Of a stretch of DNA of 64,000 nt, positions 22,851-34,200 are shown in pieces. The position numbers and the translations under genes were made by a program. The DNA comes from Lunularia cruciata (taxonomy: Eukaryota; Streptophyta; Marchantiopsida; Lunulariales; Lunulariaceae), in assembly GCA_948567375.1 (NCBI GenBank), contig OX419757.1:27770732-27834731 (forward strand), given 5' to 3'. The first letter of the stretch is position 1. Every line of letters begins with the position of its first letter. Below the pieces are notes generated by a model. That model had not been told where the DNA came from. It saw only the letters and a program-made list of their open reading frames with translations, and ran no database searches.

Positions 22851-23441
22851 TTTTGGGCAAAATCTCAAGTTTGGGATTTGAACTTGAAATTTCTACATAT
22901 GATAGCTTGGGTTATTCTTCAATTAGCACACTTGAAATTATTGTGAGAGATTTTATGTGCATTGGGCTAGAACTTTTGAAAGTTGATAGGGTAAATTGCT
23001 CCCGCAACTGCATGCTCTCTAGAAAATCGTATAGAGTCGGCCATTTCTTCAATTTTTAGAGGATTTTAATGAAACTTTCCAAGAAAATTCAGTGCATTGT
23101 ATCCTACATGTTGACACAAATATTAGACATAGATTATTCTTGAGCAGAGAGTTTTAAGCTTTTAAAGTGAAGGGGGTGGTTTTCAAGCCAAATCTGAATT
23201 ATGTGTGCTAAATAGAAAAGTGCCTAGGCCAAATGGCTTGATGAAAAGATCTGAAATTTTGCAGGGAAGGATGTCCTAGAGTTGTGATCAAGTGTGAAAA
23301 ATGTCAGGGGACTGTGACATAACAATTGCAAGATTTGACTGACATTGTGAGGAAGGGTCAATTTTATAGAGTTTAGATTTCATGCATGAGGAGTGTGAGA
23401 GCAACAAAGCATGTTTGAGTGTTTAGACTCATCTCAGGAAC

Positions 23442-23945
23442 ATGGAGGGTCACCAAGAGTGGAAATTGAGGTTATGTAGGGTTCCCCAAGAGTTTGAGGT
23501 GATTGTAGGGGTGGATTTGAGGAGAAGAGAGTTTAGAATAGAATTTGAAGAGAGTGTTGAGAGGATCCAAAAACCTACACCACTTGGAGGAAATACTGAG
23601 TCTAAGTGCTTTTTATGTAGAGAGAAGAGACATAAGGCAAGTTTATGTCCATTGACTTTTGAGAGCAAGAGATTGAGAGAAAGGAGAGGCTTACTTGACT
23701 TGGGTTTCCATGTTGGACCTTCTTCACCAAGATTGGGAGGGAGAAGATCTAAGACCAAGGAGTTGTGTGAGGTTTGTGGAATGGAAGGACTTCCAAAAGG
23801 ACATGAGTGTATTGGAGTAAAGTCACTTTTGGAGACTTTGGTGAAGGATCTTGGAGAGAGTCTTAGTACAACTACAAAAATACTACCATCTTCATCAGCT
23901 AGTTATGAGATTAGTGATGGAGATAATCTTTCAACTTATGGATAA
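23442..23945 (+). CDS. Pre-gag protein of family 1, two zinc motifs, intact (167 residues)
   Basis: Open from ATG 23442 to TAA 23943-23945, between the leader and gag (gag ATG at 24151). Features in order: basic/hydrophobic N-terminus (about 1-45), zinc knuckle CFLCREKRHKASLC (about 56-69, C-x2-C-x4-H-x4-C), an Arg-rich stretch (RLRERRG, GGRRSKTK), a second motif CEVCGMEGLPKGHEC (about 108-122), then a Ser/Thr tail. The same ORF is intact in 1d (157 residues) and decayed in 1a and 1b. Tat-lineage Ogre elements also carry an ORF before gag, of unknown function; whether these are related is inference. RNA or DNA binding is suggested only by the zinc knuckle. Confidence 0.75.
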   Translation: MEGHQEWKLRLCRVPQEFEVIVGVDLRRREFRIEFEESVERIQKPTPLGGNTESKCFLCREKRHKASLCPLTFESKRLRERRGLLDLGFHVGPSSPRLGGRRSKTKELCEVCGMEGLPKGHECIGVKSLLETLVKDLGESLSTTTKILPSSSASYEISDGDNLSTYG

Positions 23946-24150
23946 ACTATCCATGAGAGTTAGATTAATATGCACTCTAGGATTTGATATTGCAATAGAA
24001 ATCTTGGAGTAACTTGAACCTTTCGTGTTCCCTAGGGTGGATTATTCTCAAATGGTTTTAGTCATGTATATACTCTATTAGTTATAAAGTGAGAGAGAGA
24101 AAAGAAAAGAAAAAAGTTTTGAGAGAAAAGAAAGATAGTGAGGGGTTGAG

Positions 24151-25380
24151 ATGGGGAAACTTCCGGTTTTCTTTGGCAAGGATGGAGAAGATGTGGAGGC
24201 CTTTGTGAGAGACTTCAAGAGAGCTTGCATAGGAAACAATGAGAGGAGGAAGAATGAGTGGGTCTCATTATCACCAGATTTCTTTGAGGATGCAACACTT
24301 ACATGGTATGAGTCAAAATACCAAAAGAGAGAGGAGAAATGGGGAAGAAGAGTCTTGGGAGATTTTGACTTCAGCACTTATTGAGAACTTTCATCCTGAT
24401 GAGAGTTATGAGAGATTGATGAGTGAGGTTACCTTTCTCAAACAAGGAGATGGAGAGAAAGTGAGAGTCTTTGTGGAAAGAGTGGAAAATTTAGAGTCCA
24501 AATTTCACATAGTGTTGAGCAAGAGTGGGGATGATGTGGAGCTACTATGATTGGCATAGGAGCCATGCTCACCAAGAATTTTGTAAGAGGGTTGAGACCA
24601 AAAATTAGAAGCAAGGTGAGATATGAGAAACCTTCTTCCAAGGTTGAAGCTATCAAGATTGCAATTTGTATGGAGGAGAGTGATTTCGTGGTGAAGGAGA
24701 TTGTGCATCCTCCTCAAGGTTACAAGTATGGTGGAACTTCTGATACTTTGGTGGCAAGGGTTGCACCACAAATAGTAGTTGCTCCAATTCTTGCACCTCC
24801 ACCAAAGGATCCACTTCAAACCATCACAAAACAACTTGCAGATCTCAAGATCAATGTGGTGCAACTATAGGAGAAGAGAGAGGTAGATCAGAATGTAGGG
24901 AGAGGGCCTAGGAGTTATGGAAACTATCCATATAGAGGAGGCCAACCAACCAACAATTTCAATGAGAGAAATTTTTTTGGTTGTGGAGGAAGAGGTCACA
25001 TCCAAAGGAATTGCCCAAATTCCACTTACCATGGAGGAAGGGGTTATGAGGGAGCCAATAGAGTGAAAGAGAGAGGAAGTGAAACCCAAGTGGCTCCTAA
25101 TCCAAACAAAGGTAAGGGGATAGCATCCATAGATGTGGTTGAGAGAAAGTACAAGAAGGGAGAGTGCTCAAACTCCAAGGGTCTTAATTTGGAACTTTTG
25201 GCACAAGAGAAGAAGAGAGTTTGCATAGGATGTTCACTCTTCTCAAGGATTTACTCCAAGCAAGGGTACTCCTATGTCTACTAGGATCACTCGCACCTTA
25301 ACACCATCAACAACAAAGACTCCAAGGAAGAAGTTGGGGATAGAGGACTTCTTGATCTCAAAGCAACAATGGAATTACAA
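24151..25380 (+). pseudogene. Gag of copy 1c, frameshifted
   Basis: The ATG at 24151 starts MGKLPVFFGKDGEDVEAF and is preceded by a purine-rich leader (24089-24140). The capsid-like part runs through RRKNEWVSLSPDFFEDATLTWYE (first 55 residues or so), then shifts phase near 24340. The MIGIGAMLTKNFVRGLRP block is at 24547. The nucleocapsid motif FFGCGGRGHIQRNC is near 24975, with the first Cys replaced by Phe. A Lys/Ser-rich tail follows. At least three phase changes. Confidence 0.85.
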
Positions 25381-26370
25381 TGTAATGGAGGATGTTGGTA
25401 GTCACAAGGCTAAAATTACAATGGGCCAATTGATTGCTTTGAATCCTTCTTTGAGAAAAGAGCTAAGAGGTAGTTTGAGTTCTACAAGGAGCAAGAGGAA
25501 GAAGAAGGGAAAAGCTCTAGTATCAATGGGGGTAGTGGATGCCAAACCAACACCATGGGAGGCTTGTGAATATGCCTTCAATATGCAAGATTAATGTGAG
25601 AGTCAATGGTCACAATATCAAGGATGCATTGGTTGATGGAGGATCAATAGTGAATGCAATGTTAGAAATGTTAATGAAGAAGTTGGGTTTGATACCCTCA
25701 AGACCTTCAACATTTGTGGTGAGCATGGCAAACATACAACAAGTTCAACCAATAGGCGTGATGGATAAAGTGGTAGTTTTAGTTATAGGAGTTCAAAATC
25801 TCATGACTTTCCAAGTCTTGAAGGATTCAAGCTATGACTTACTTCTTGGAAGGCCATGGTTGAGAGAGGAACACACAACTGATTGATGGCACAAAGGGTA
25901 CTTGAGGATTGGGTCATCAAAACCATAGAGTCACAATTTGTGTGACTAACACTACCAACACTTCAAATTCAAATACACCATCTTTTGATTATTGGGAATC
26001 AAAATTTGAAGGAGCTTTAGGTGTGGACACAAGCATGGAGGAGGAGACTTCCATGGAGGAGGATGAATCTAAATCAGATTCAGATGTGTATCCCTTGTGT
26101 GCTATGGGTTTTACACCTAAGCCAAAGGGTTTGAAGGACCCTGATAAATCACCATTGACATTTGAGGAGGTAGAGAGAAGATTAGCTACCCTCAAGTATG
26201 GCCCAAATGTTACCACGGAGGAGAAGGTGAGATTTGAGGAGATTTTCTGCAAGTTCATCCATGTGTTTGCTTTCAATTACAAGGATTTGAAGGAAGTCAC
26301 CTTGGAGGAGCACAAGATAGAGGTGGAGTTATATGCAAGACCAATCTGCCAGAAAATAACATTGCATTAG
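25381..26370 (+). pseudogene. Protease and linker of copy 1c
   Basis: Protease block ALVDGGSIVNAM near 25631, then the flap/core MTFQVLKDSSYDLLLGRPWL near 25800. A linker rich in acidic residues and Ser (EEETSMEEDESKSDSDVYPL) lies at 25909-26370 and leads into the RT N-terminal region (YKDLKEVTLEEHKIE). The phase changes twice. Confidence 0.8.
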
Positions 26371-26955
26371 CCCACCAATATCTTTGGTTGTGAAGGATGA
26401 GATTGATAAGCTCAAGGAGGATGGATTTATCTTTGAGGTGGAGAATTCAGAATGGGTGTCTCCAATTCTCATTGTGAACAAAAAGAATGGCAAGCTTTGG
26501 GTATGTGTGGATTACAAGAAGCTCAACGTCATTACCAAGAAGGACTACTACCCATTTCCATTCATTGATGAGATCTTGGAGGAGGTTGCAGGTCATGAAT
26601 GGTATAGTTTTGGAGATGGTTATAGTGGATATAACCAAAGCATCAACAACTCACTACATTCACCACACCTTGGGGAACTTACGCTTTCTAAGTCATGCCT
26701 TTTGGGCTTTGCAATGCTCCAGCCACATTCCAATGGTTCATGAACAAGGTATTTGAACCTTTCATTGGGAAATTTGTGAGAGAGTTCATTGATGACTTTT
26801 GTGTCTATTGGAGCAAGGAGGAGCACTTTGAGCATCTAATCAAGGTCTTGCAATGCTTGGATAAGGCCAATGCATCACTCAACCTAGAGAAGTGCATCTT
26901 TGGATGTGAAGAAGGTCTACTTTTGGGGCATATCATCTCAAAGGATGGATGAGCA
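26371..26955 (+). pseudogene. Reverse transcriptase of copy 1c
   Basis: 26384-26743 carries EIDKLKEDGFIFEVENSEWV, CVDYKKLNVI and FPFIDEILEEV. The DGYSGYNQ motif is followed by a short deletion and a frame change. 26695-26952 carries MPFGLCNAPATFQ and the catalytic FIDDF, then GHIISKDG before a TGA. All RT motifs are present but not in one frame. Confidence 0.85.
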
Positions 26956-27822
26956 GGTGATCTTGAGAAGGTGAGGAAAATCTCAGACCTTCCATTCCCT
27001 TCAAGCTTGACAAAGTTATGCCAATTCTTGGGGATGGTTGGGTACTATAGGAGGTTCATCTTCTCATTTTCCAACAAGGCTTATTCATTGACCATCTACA
27101 TGAAGAAGGGTGTAGATTACATGGTGATTTTGGAGGACAAGGAGGCTCTCAAAGCTTTTGAGGAGCTCAAGCAATCCCTTGTTGTAGCTTCAATTCTTGC
27201 TTAACCTGATTGGAGTAAGCCTTTCATCCTCTACAGTGATGATTCTAATGAAGCTATAGGATGCACTCTTAGTCAATTAGACCAAGATGGGCATGATCAT
27301 CTAATAGCTTATGCTAGTAGGCAGATGGTTTCAGTAGAAAAGAACTACTCTATCATGGAGAGAGAAGGGTTGGCAATGATCTTTAATCTCAAGAAGTTTA
27401 GACACTACTTGATTGGAGGAAAAGCCACCATTGTCTCAAATCACAAGGCTTTGAAGTACATCTTCAACAAGCCTTATGTTGAAGGGAGACTAGCAAGGTG
27501 GATGATACTCTTGTCTGAGTATGACTACATCATTGAGGATAGGGTAGGAAAGAAACATGCAAATGCTGATTTGTTATCTAGAGCCTATGATCATGATGAA
27601 CATGAGCCAATGGATGATTCCTTCCCAAATGAGGAGCTCATGACAATCTCAGTCACTCAAGAGGTTCCAATGGAGTACAAGGAGATTGTGGATTTTGTGA
27701 CAAGAGGTAACTATCCAGAAGGGATGCATGCTAGGGAGAGGAAGGCCCTTGTAGCAAGATCTAGACCTTACACAATGGTGGAGGATATTCTTTTTCACCA
27801 AGGAGCAGATGGTCTACTTTGA
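26956..27822 (+). pseudogene. RNase H of copy 1c
   Basis: 27325-27822 is open for 165 codons with YSIMEREGLAMIFNLKKFRH, a changed active-site block (VSNHKALKYIF, where 1b has VTDHKALKY) and the linker KKHANADLLSRAYD. The earlier half is separated by a stop after SILA (27202). Confidence 0.82.
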
Positions 27823-28919
27823 AGAGCAGTGGGTAAAGAAGAGTCTATCCTACTTATAAAGGAGTTTCATGAAGGTTTAGTGTGTGGAGGACACTTTGTA
27901 GGGGAGGTGACTGCTTTCAAGATTCTAGATGCAAGTTACCATTGGAGAGGGATTTTCAAGGATTGTCTGGATTATTGCAAAACTTGTCATGTTTGTCAAG
28001 CATTTGCTAGAAAGTCTACATCCAATCCACCACTTAGATTAATTCTATTGCTATGACCTTTTGAGAAGTGGGGAATTGATTTTGTAGATCCTCTCAATAG
28101 AACCCCAAGAATAATTGGTATATTGTGGTAGTTACTGATTATCTTACTGAAGCTAGACCATCGAGGGACAAGAATGAAGATGAAGTTGGTAGATTTCTTG
28201 ATGAATGCATTATAACTAGGTTTGGATGCCCTTTGGAGTTGGTTTTTGATAGAAGAGGAGAGTTTACAATAAGCATTACTACAACCATGCTACGACATTT
28301 CTCTATCACACATAGAGTAACTACATCCTTTAAGCCAAATTCTAATGGCTTGGTAGAGAGAATCAATCAGGCCTTGTGCATGATGTTTGCCAAAGATGCA
28401 AAAAAAAAGGTGGTTAAAATGAGGGTTCATGCAATTTTGTGGGAGTATAGGACAACCATGAAAACTTCCACCAGGTATTCTCCATTTCAATGGGTATATG
28501 GTATTGAGTCTACCTTAGCTATTCAATTTGATCTTCCTACCTTCCAAAGCATTCATAAGAGATTGAAGAAAGCACAAGGAGGTGATGCAGAGAAGTCAAG
28601 GAAGGAATAACTCATGGAGTTGGAAGAGGCAAGTGTAGTTGCTATGGTTTGAGTGAAGCAAGCCCAAAGGAAACAAAAGGAGAGCTATGACAAGAGGTAA
28701 GGCAAGAAGAAGGTGAAGCTTCTCAAAGAAGGTGATTGGGTAATGTTGTTTGATTCTATTCAATTCAAGAGAGTGCAAAAGAAGTTTTTGCCTAAGTACT
28801 TTGGACCTTTCATAGTGTGGAAGGTGTGGGGCAATTACACCTATGATCTCAGGGAGTTGGGAGGAAGACACTTTGATAGGATTAACTATGATAAGTTGAA
28901 GATGTATCATAGAAGGTAG
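27823..28919 (+). pseudogene. Integrase of copy 1c
   Basis: Zinc-binding CHVC near 27990; core Asp in WGIDF near 28070; second Asp region LVFDRRGEF near 28245 keeps the Asp. The C-terminal part 28713-28919 is open and contains FLPKYFGPFIVWKVWGNYTY, a GPF module. The frame is split by stops near 28056, 28607 and 28650. No chromodomain. Confidence 0.85.
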
Positions 28920-28967
28920 AGAGACGTTCACTTTGAGGACAAAGTGAAAACTTAGTATGGTGGTAAA

Positions 28968-29657
28968 TGTAACACCCATTTATGCATATGTGTGGTATTG
29001 TGATATTTAGCTTGGTATTACAAGTACTTGAGAGATATTATTTATATAGAGATAAATGATGGTTTTACATTAGTCATGATTAGCTTAAGTTAGTCATAGC
29101 TAAGATAGAGGGGACCTTACTTTAGAGGAAGTGGAAAAGATGAGCACCACTATTTTGGATTCTAGTGTGTTGACTTGGTATTATTCCTAGGTGTTTGGCT
29201 TTGAGGAAAGAGTTGAGAACTCTTGGGCCCGTAAGCCTTTTTGTTTTGGATTCTTTTATACTCCAAGGATAGCCATATGAAGGGATCCTTGACTTAGTGG
29301 TTGGGTCAAGATGAGATCAAATGCTTAGTGGAATATGCCCATGTAGATGGATATTCTTTTATACTTTTTGACTTTACTTGACTTTTATTCTAGTAACTTG
29401 AGTTACTCCAACAATTAGTAACTTTGGTGCATAACTATTTCACAAGTATATAAACAAGGGGTGAGGAAGTACTCATCATCCTTTCATTTGCAACTATCTC
29501 TCATTCATTGAGTTCTCTAGCAAGCAATGTCTTGAGTCTGGAGTGTTAGCCTTGGAGAAGTATGATGGAGTTGGGGTTCCTTGCTTTCTTAGTCCATGGT
29601 GCGCTACCATAGTAGCCATCAGAGGTTCATCCTGAGTGAGAGATAGGCCGGCTCACA
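28968..29657 (+). repeat. 3' LTR of copy 1c
   Basis: 690 bp, TGTAACACCC ... GGCTCACA, preceded by AGTATGGTGGTAAA (polypurine tract, partly decayed). A TATATAAAC box lies near 29448. Confidence 0.92.
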
Positions 29658-31080
29658 AGTTTGTCTCTACTACAAATGCCTTCTTGCCCAGATAGTGCTT
29701 CCAATGCTTGGTTGCAGAACAATGGCCAGCTTTTCTCATTCTGTGGTGTGGTAGTTGCACTCTATCGGTGACAACTTTCAAGAGAATATGCAATTAGATG
29801 CCCTCCGTCATGCCAGTCTTGTTGTAGGACTGACTGCTATGCCTAATGCATCTATAGCTAACTTGATTGGACGTTTTGGGTCATTCCACTTCAAGATTGG
29901 TGCATGTAGTAAGGTGGCTTTCAATTCTTGAAAGGCCAACTCTTATGCAGTTCCCCATGTCCACTTCTTCCCCTTGCCAAGTAGTGCCGTTAAAGGTTGT
30001 GCAACCTTGGAGAAGTCCTTGACAAATCTACAATAGAATCTCGTCAACCCCAAGAAGCTCTTGAGTTGAGTCTGATTTTTTGGTGCACTCCATTTTTGAA
30101 TGAACTCAGTTTTATCTATCATTACTTGAATGCCCTTTGAACTTAGTTTATGCCCCAAGTAGTCTACTTCAAACTAGCCAAACTCACACTTTGAGATTTT
30201 GGCATACAATCTATTTTGTCTTAGAATTTGGAGGACTTCTCATAGATGTTGTTTGTGTTTTGTCATTGTGCTACTATGTACTAAGATGTCTTCCAAGAAG
30301 ACAATAATAGAATTATCCAAGTACGGACAAAATATGTCATTCATTAGACTCATGAAAGTGGCAAGTGCATTGGTGAGGCCAAAAGGCATCACAAGATACT
30401 CAAAGTGGCCATACTTGGTAAAAGGCAGTTTTGTACACACCCTCTTCCGCATTTTGGATTTGATTGTAACCACTCTGCAAGTTCAATTTGGTGAAGTATC
30501 TTGCTCCATGGAGTTGATCAAGCAGGTCATCCATGCAAGTTAAGAGGTATTTGTTCTTCACTATTTGCTAATTGAGACCCTGATAGTCAATGCACATGCA
30601 CATTGTACCGTCCTTCTTCTTCACAAACAAGATAGGAGCCCCATTTGGTGATATGCTAGGTTGGATGAACTCTTTCTACAACATCTCCTCAATTTGAGTC
30701 TTACACTCCTCTAACTCATGAGGTGATAGGCAATATAGGTCCTTACAAGGAGGTGTATTCCCCATGAGTGTCTCAATTTTATGATCTACCCTCCTTTTTG
30801 GTGGTAATCCTAAGGGGTAGATCATATGGAAAGACATCTTTAAACTTATCCACCACATCTTTCAATTTCTCTGGAATTTATCCATCAAGTTGTGCACTCA
30901 GGACTTCTCTTATTAGACCCATGAAACATTTATTGGTCTAACAAACAATTGCCATCCCTATGATATACAGAGGTAGTTCTTGCCTGTGTGATTTTTCTTT
31001 AACCCCAATGATTGACCATTGGTGGATTCTCACTACTTTCTTCCTCCAATCTACCATAGGGTTGTAATACTCCATCCATG
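29658..31080 (-). pseudogene. Reverse transcriptase and RNase H start of 2c
   Basis: In element order: [17 protein letters not shown] near 30640, LQSGYNQI, then open part 30240-30473 with [17 protein letters not shown] and FLED in place of the catalytic FLDD. Next is 29943-30158, GHKLSSKGIQV and FLGLTRFYCRFVKDF. RNase H continues, broken, to the copy 1c insertion. The Asp-to-Glu change in the metal-binding pair would disable polymerisation. Confidence 0.85.
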
Positions 31081-32076
31081 GTATGCCTAAGATTGCATCA
31101 TAATGAGCTAATTATATCACTCACCACTCAAGTGCTTCTTGATATTCTCCTATAGAGAGTGTTACTTGTCTAGGTAATGATTCAATCCTTTGTGTTTGCC
31201 CATTAGGTAATTCTACTTCTTCACTCTTATCTCTCTCTAGATCCATTCCCAATCTTATTGCAACAAAGTGAGAGAAGAAATTCTTTGTTTCTGCTAAATC
31301 TATTAATACTCTCACTTGATTGCCCTTTAGGACTCCATTCACACAATCAATTGTGAGGTTGCCTTTCAAGACCTTTGCGCATTTGTCTTACTTCCCTCAC
31401 TTATTTGCTTCCTTATTGAGCTAATAAGGCCGCAAGGAACATTTATTGGAAATCTTCATTTTCCAAAGTGATTTCCACCTCCTCCTCTTTAGTGCACCTT
31501 TCTATGTTGTTAAAAGATCACCTATATGAAGACCGAGTGCCTCTAGGGAAACAAATGTAACAATTGGTAGATATGTGCCTAATACGGCCACAATTGTAAC
31601 AACAGGGTTGTTCTCCTCAAGTTCCTTCTCCTTGTGGGACTCCATCTCTTTGTTCTTCTACCCGTCCATGCTCTCCTTGAAGTGGTCGTGCTTCTTGATC
31701 TTGAAATCAAAGGTTGCCTAATTCCATTGGTACTGGTCCACCCATGTATGGCATTTCTGCCTGGAATGTTGAGGTGGAACTACTCCACCTCCACCCAATG
31801 CTCTTGCTATTCTCTACGCACAAGCAATGGCTTCAAATACCATGCAAGGATTTTGCACCATGACTTCTTGGCCAATCCGCTCCTTCAACCCTTGTTTGAA
31901 ATTGTTGAGAGCCTCTATTGGACTCATGTTGGTTATTGTGACTTGTAGATCCAAAAATGCATCCACATACTCTTGTACGCTATTCTTCTGTCTCAATCCC
32001 CATAGTCAGATTTGGGTCATCTGCACAAAATCCACCAATTGTAATTTATTAAAAAATCCTTCTTGCATTGTTGTCC
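31081..32076 (-). pseudogene. Gag C-terminal half and protease of 2c
   Basis: Capsid C-terminal part 31814-31996 reads QKNSVQEYVDAFLDLQVTI and LNNFKQGLKERIGQEV, typical of chromovirus gag. A zinc knuckle CYNCGRIRHISTNC (C-x2-C-x4-H-x4-C) is near 31550-31610 in another phase. Protease at 31121-31369 has VLIDLAETKNFFS where VLIDSGATHNFIS-type sequence is expected, so the DSG active site is DLA. The frame ends at the copy 1d insertion at 32076. Confidence 0.82.
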
Positions 32077-33529
32077 TGTGGGCCGGCTTGTCTCTCACTC
32101 ATGATGAACCTCTGATGGCTATTATGGTAGCGCACCATGGACTAAGAAGGAAAGGAACCCCAACTCCATCATACTCCTCCAAGGCTAACACTCCAAGACT
32201 CAAGACATTGCTCACTAGAGAACTCAACGAGAGAGTGTAATACTCCAAAGATAGGAGACCTGAAGAGAAACACACCATGAGAAATACACACTTTCACACT
32301 CAAACTCCGATGCCCCAAAGGAGCACCTTCTCTTTATTATATAGGCAAAGTGGATCTCCTCCAATGAAGCTCTACCATAGGATTAGGTACATAGATAGGT
32401 GACATGTCAGTAAGCTCCACCCTTGGATTACTTACTTGGATGGGTGACATGGCAGTCCTGGTCCTATCTGGTTGGTCAAACAAGCTTTGACCAGAGGGAA
32501 TCTTTTAGGGTATCTTTATGTAGGAATCTTAGAATCACGTGGATGAGGTACCATTAGAAAGCTCTTGATGAGAAAAATCAAGGGAGAGGGAAATCTAGCC
32601 TATCTTTTGATGGGGGGGGGGATTCTGCACATTTTTGAGGCCTAATTCATCCGTTTAGGCCTCCGAAATTGCCTTCAAAGATTTCAAGCATCTTTTGGTT
32701 CCAACTCTATTAGTAGAAGTCCCCTTTTGGTGATACCTCTTTCTGATCTATTCAGTCCATCTTGTGAAACATCCTTCTAGATGTTACCAACCCAATTCTC
32801 ACCTTCAAATCATATATCTAGCTATTGGTTCTAAGGTTTTCAAATCTATTTTGACTTTCTACCCTATTAGTAAAAGTACCCTTTTGGTGATACTTCTATT
32901 TGATCTATTTTGACCATCATGTATAATATTATTCCAGATGTTACCAAACCAAATTTCACATCTAGATCATATGGCTAGCTCTTGGTATTACAGAGAGAGA
33001 TAATTGTAAATGAAAGGATGATGAGTACCTCCTCACCCCTTGTTTATATACTTGTGAAATAGTTACGTACCAAGGTTACTAATTACAGTAATAACTCAAG
33101 TTACTAGACTAAAAGTCAAGTAAAGTCAAAAAGTAGAAAGGAATATCCATTCACATAGGCATATTCCCCTAAGCATGTGGTCTTATCTTAACCCAACCAT
33201 TAAGTCAAGGATTCCTTCACATGGGCTATCCTTGGACTAAAGAAGAATCCAAAACAAAAAGGCTTGCGGGCCTAAGAGTTTTCAACTCTTTCCTCAAAGC
33301 CAAACACCTAGGAATAATACCAAGTCAACACAATAAAATCCAAAATAATGGTGCTCATCTTTTCCACCTCCTCTAAAGGAAGGTCCCCTCTATCTTAGCT
33401 ATGACTAACTCTAGCTAATCATGACTAATGTAGAACCATCCTTTATCTCTATATAAATAATATCTCTCAAGTACTTATAATACCAAGCTTAATATCACAT
33501 ACCACACACATGCACAAATGGGTGTTACA
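32077..33529 (-). repeat. 3' LTR of copy 1d, split by a solo LTR
   Basis: Two parts, 32077-32235 and 32998-33529, total 691 bp. On the plus strand it starts TGTGGGCCGG and ends GGGTGTTACA. The polypurine side follows at 33530 (TTTACCCCCGGACTAAG, i.e. purine-rich on the minus strand). Confidence 0.92.
32236..32992 (-). mobile_element. Family-2 solo LTR (2d) with GAGAG duplication
   Basis: 757 bp, TGTAATACT ... GGTATTACA on the plus strand, flanked by GAGAG at 32231-32235 and 32993-32997. It has the U3 duplication and the TATATAATAAAG box of the family, with a run of nine G near 32612. It lies within the 3' LTR of copy 1d. Confidence 0.95.
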
Positions 33530-33559
33530 TTTACCCCCGGACTAAGTTTCACTTTGTCC

Positions 33560-34200
33560 TCAAAGTGAAGGTTTCTCTACCTTTTATGATATATCTTCAA
33601 CTTATCATGGTTAATCCTAATCCCAAAGTGTCTTCCTCCCAACTCCTTGAGATCATAGGTGTAATTGCCCCACACCTTCTCCACTATGAAAGGTCCAAAG
33701 TACTTAGGCAAAAACTCTTTTGCACTCTCTTGAATTGAATAGAATCAAACAACATTACCCAATCACCTTCTTTGAAAGGCTCCACCTTCTTCTTGCCTTA
33801 CCTCTTGTCATAGCTCTCCTTTTGTTTCCTTTGGGCTTGCTCCACTCGAACCATAGCAACTGCTCTTGCCCCTTCCAACTCCATGAGTTGTTCCTTCCTT
33901 GACTTCTCTGCATCACCTCCTTGTGCTTTCTTCAATCTCATGGTTGTCCTATACTCCCACAAAACTGCATGAATCCTCTTGTCCCAATGATGTTTAGCCC
34001 CCTCCATTTCTGCATCTTTGGTCAACATCATGCACAAGGTCTGATTGGTTCTCTTTGCCAAGCCATTGGAATTTGGCTTAAAGGATGTAGTTACTCTATG
34101 TGTGATAGAGAAATGTCGTAGCATGGTTGTAGTAATGCTTCCTATAAACTCTCCTCCTCTATTAGAAACCAACTCCAAAGGGCATCTAAATCTAGTGATA
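33560..34200 (-). pseudogene. Integrase C-terminal half of copy 1d
   Basis: Open part 33798-34178 starts MELVSNRGGEFIGS and runs into EYRTTM, which joins directly to RLKKAQGGDAEKSRKEQ. About 100 bp coding the YSPFQLVYG region of 1b are missing. A GPF module (YFGPFIVEKVW) is readable near 33690 after a stop. Confidence 0.85.

Larger units (their letters stand above)
22272..29657 (+). mobile_element. Family-1 LTR retrotransposon copy 1c
   Basis: 5' LTR 22272-22584 (internally deleted), 3' LTR 28968-29657 (690 bp). Inserted in the RNase H region of 2c, opposite orientation. The 5-bp flanks GGTCG (22267-22271) and AGTTT (29658-29662) may be a decayed duplication: the host homologue at 10485 reads GGTCGGTCTCC and the right flank reads AGTTTGTCTCT. 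It has the most complete internal region of the plus-strand copies, with an intact pre-gag ORF, but gag and pol are frameshifted. Confidence 0.92.
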
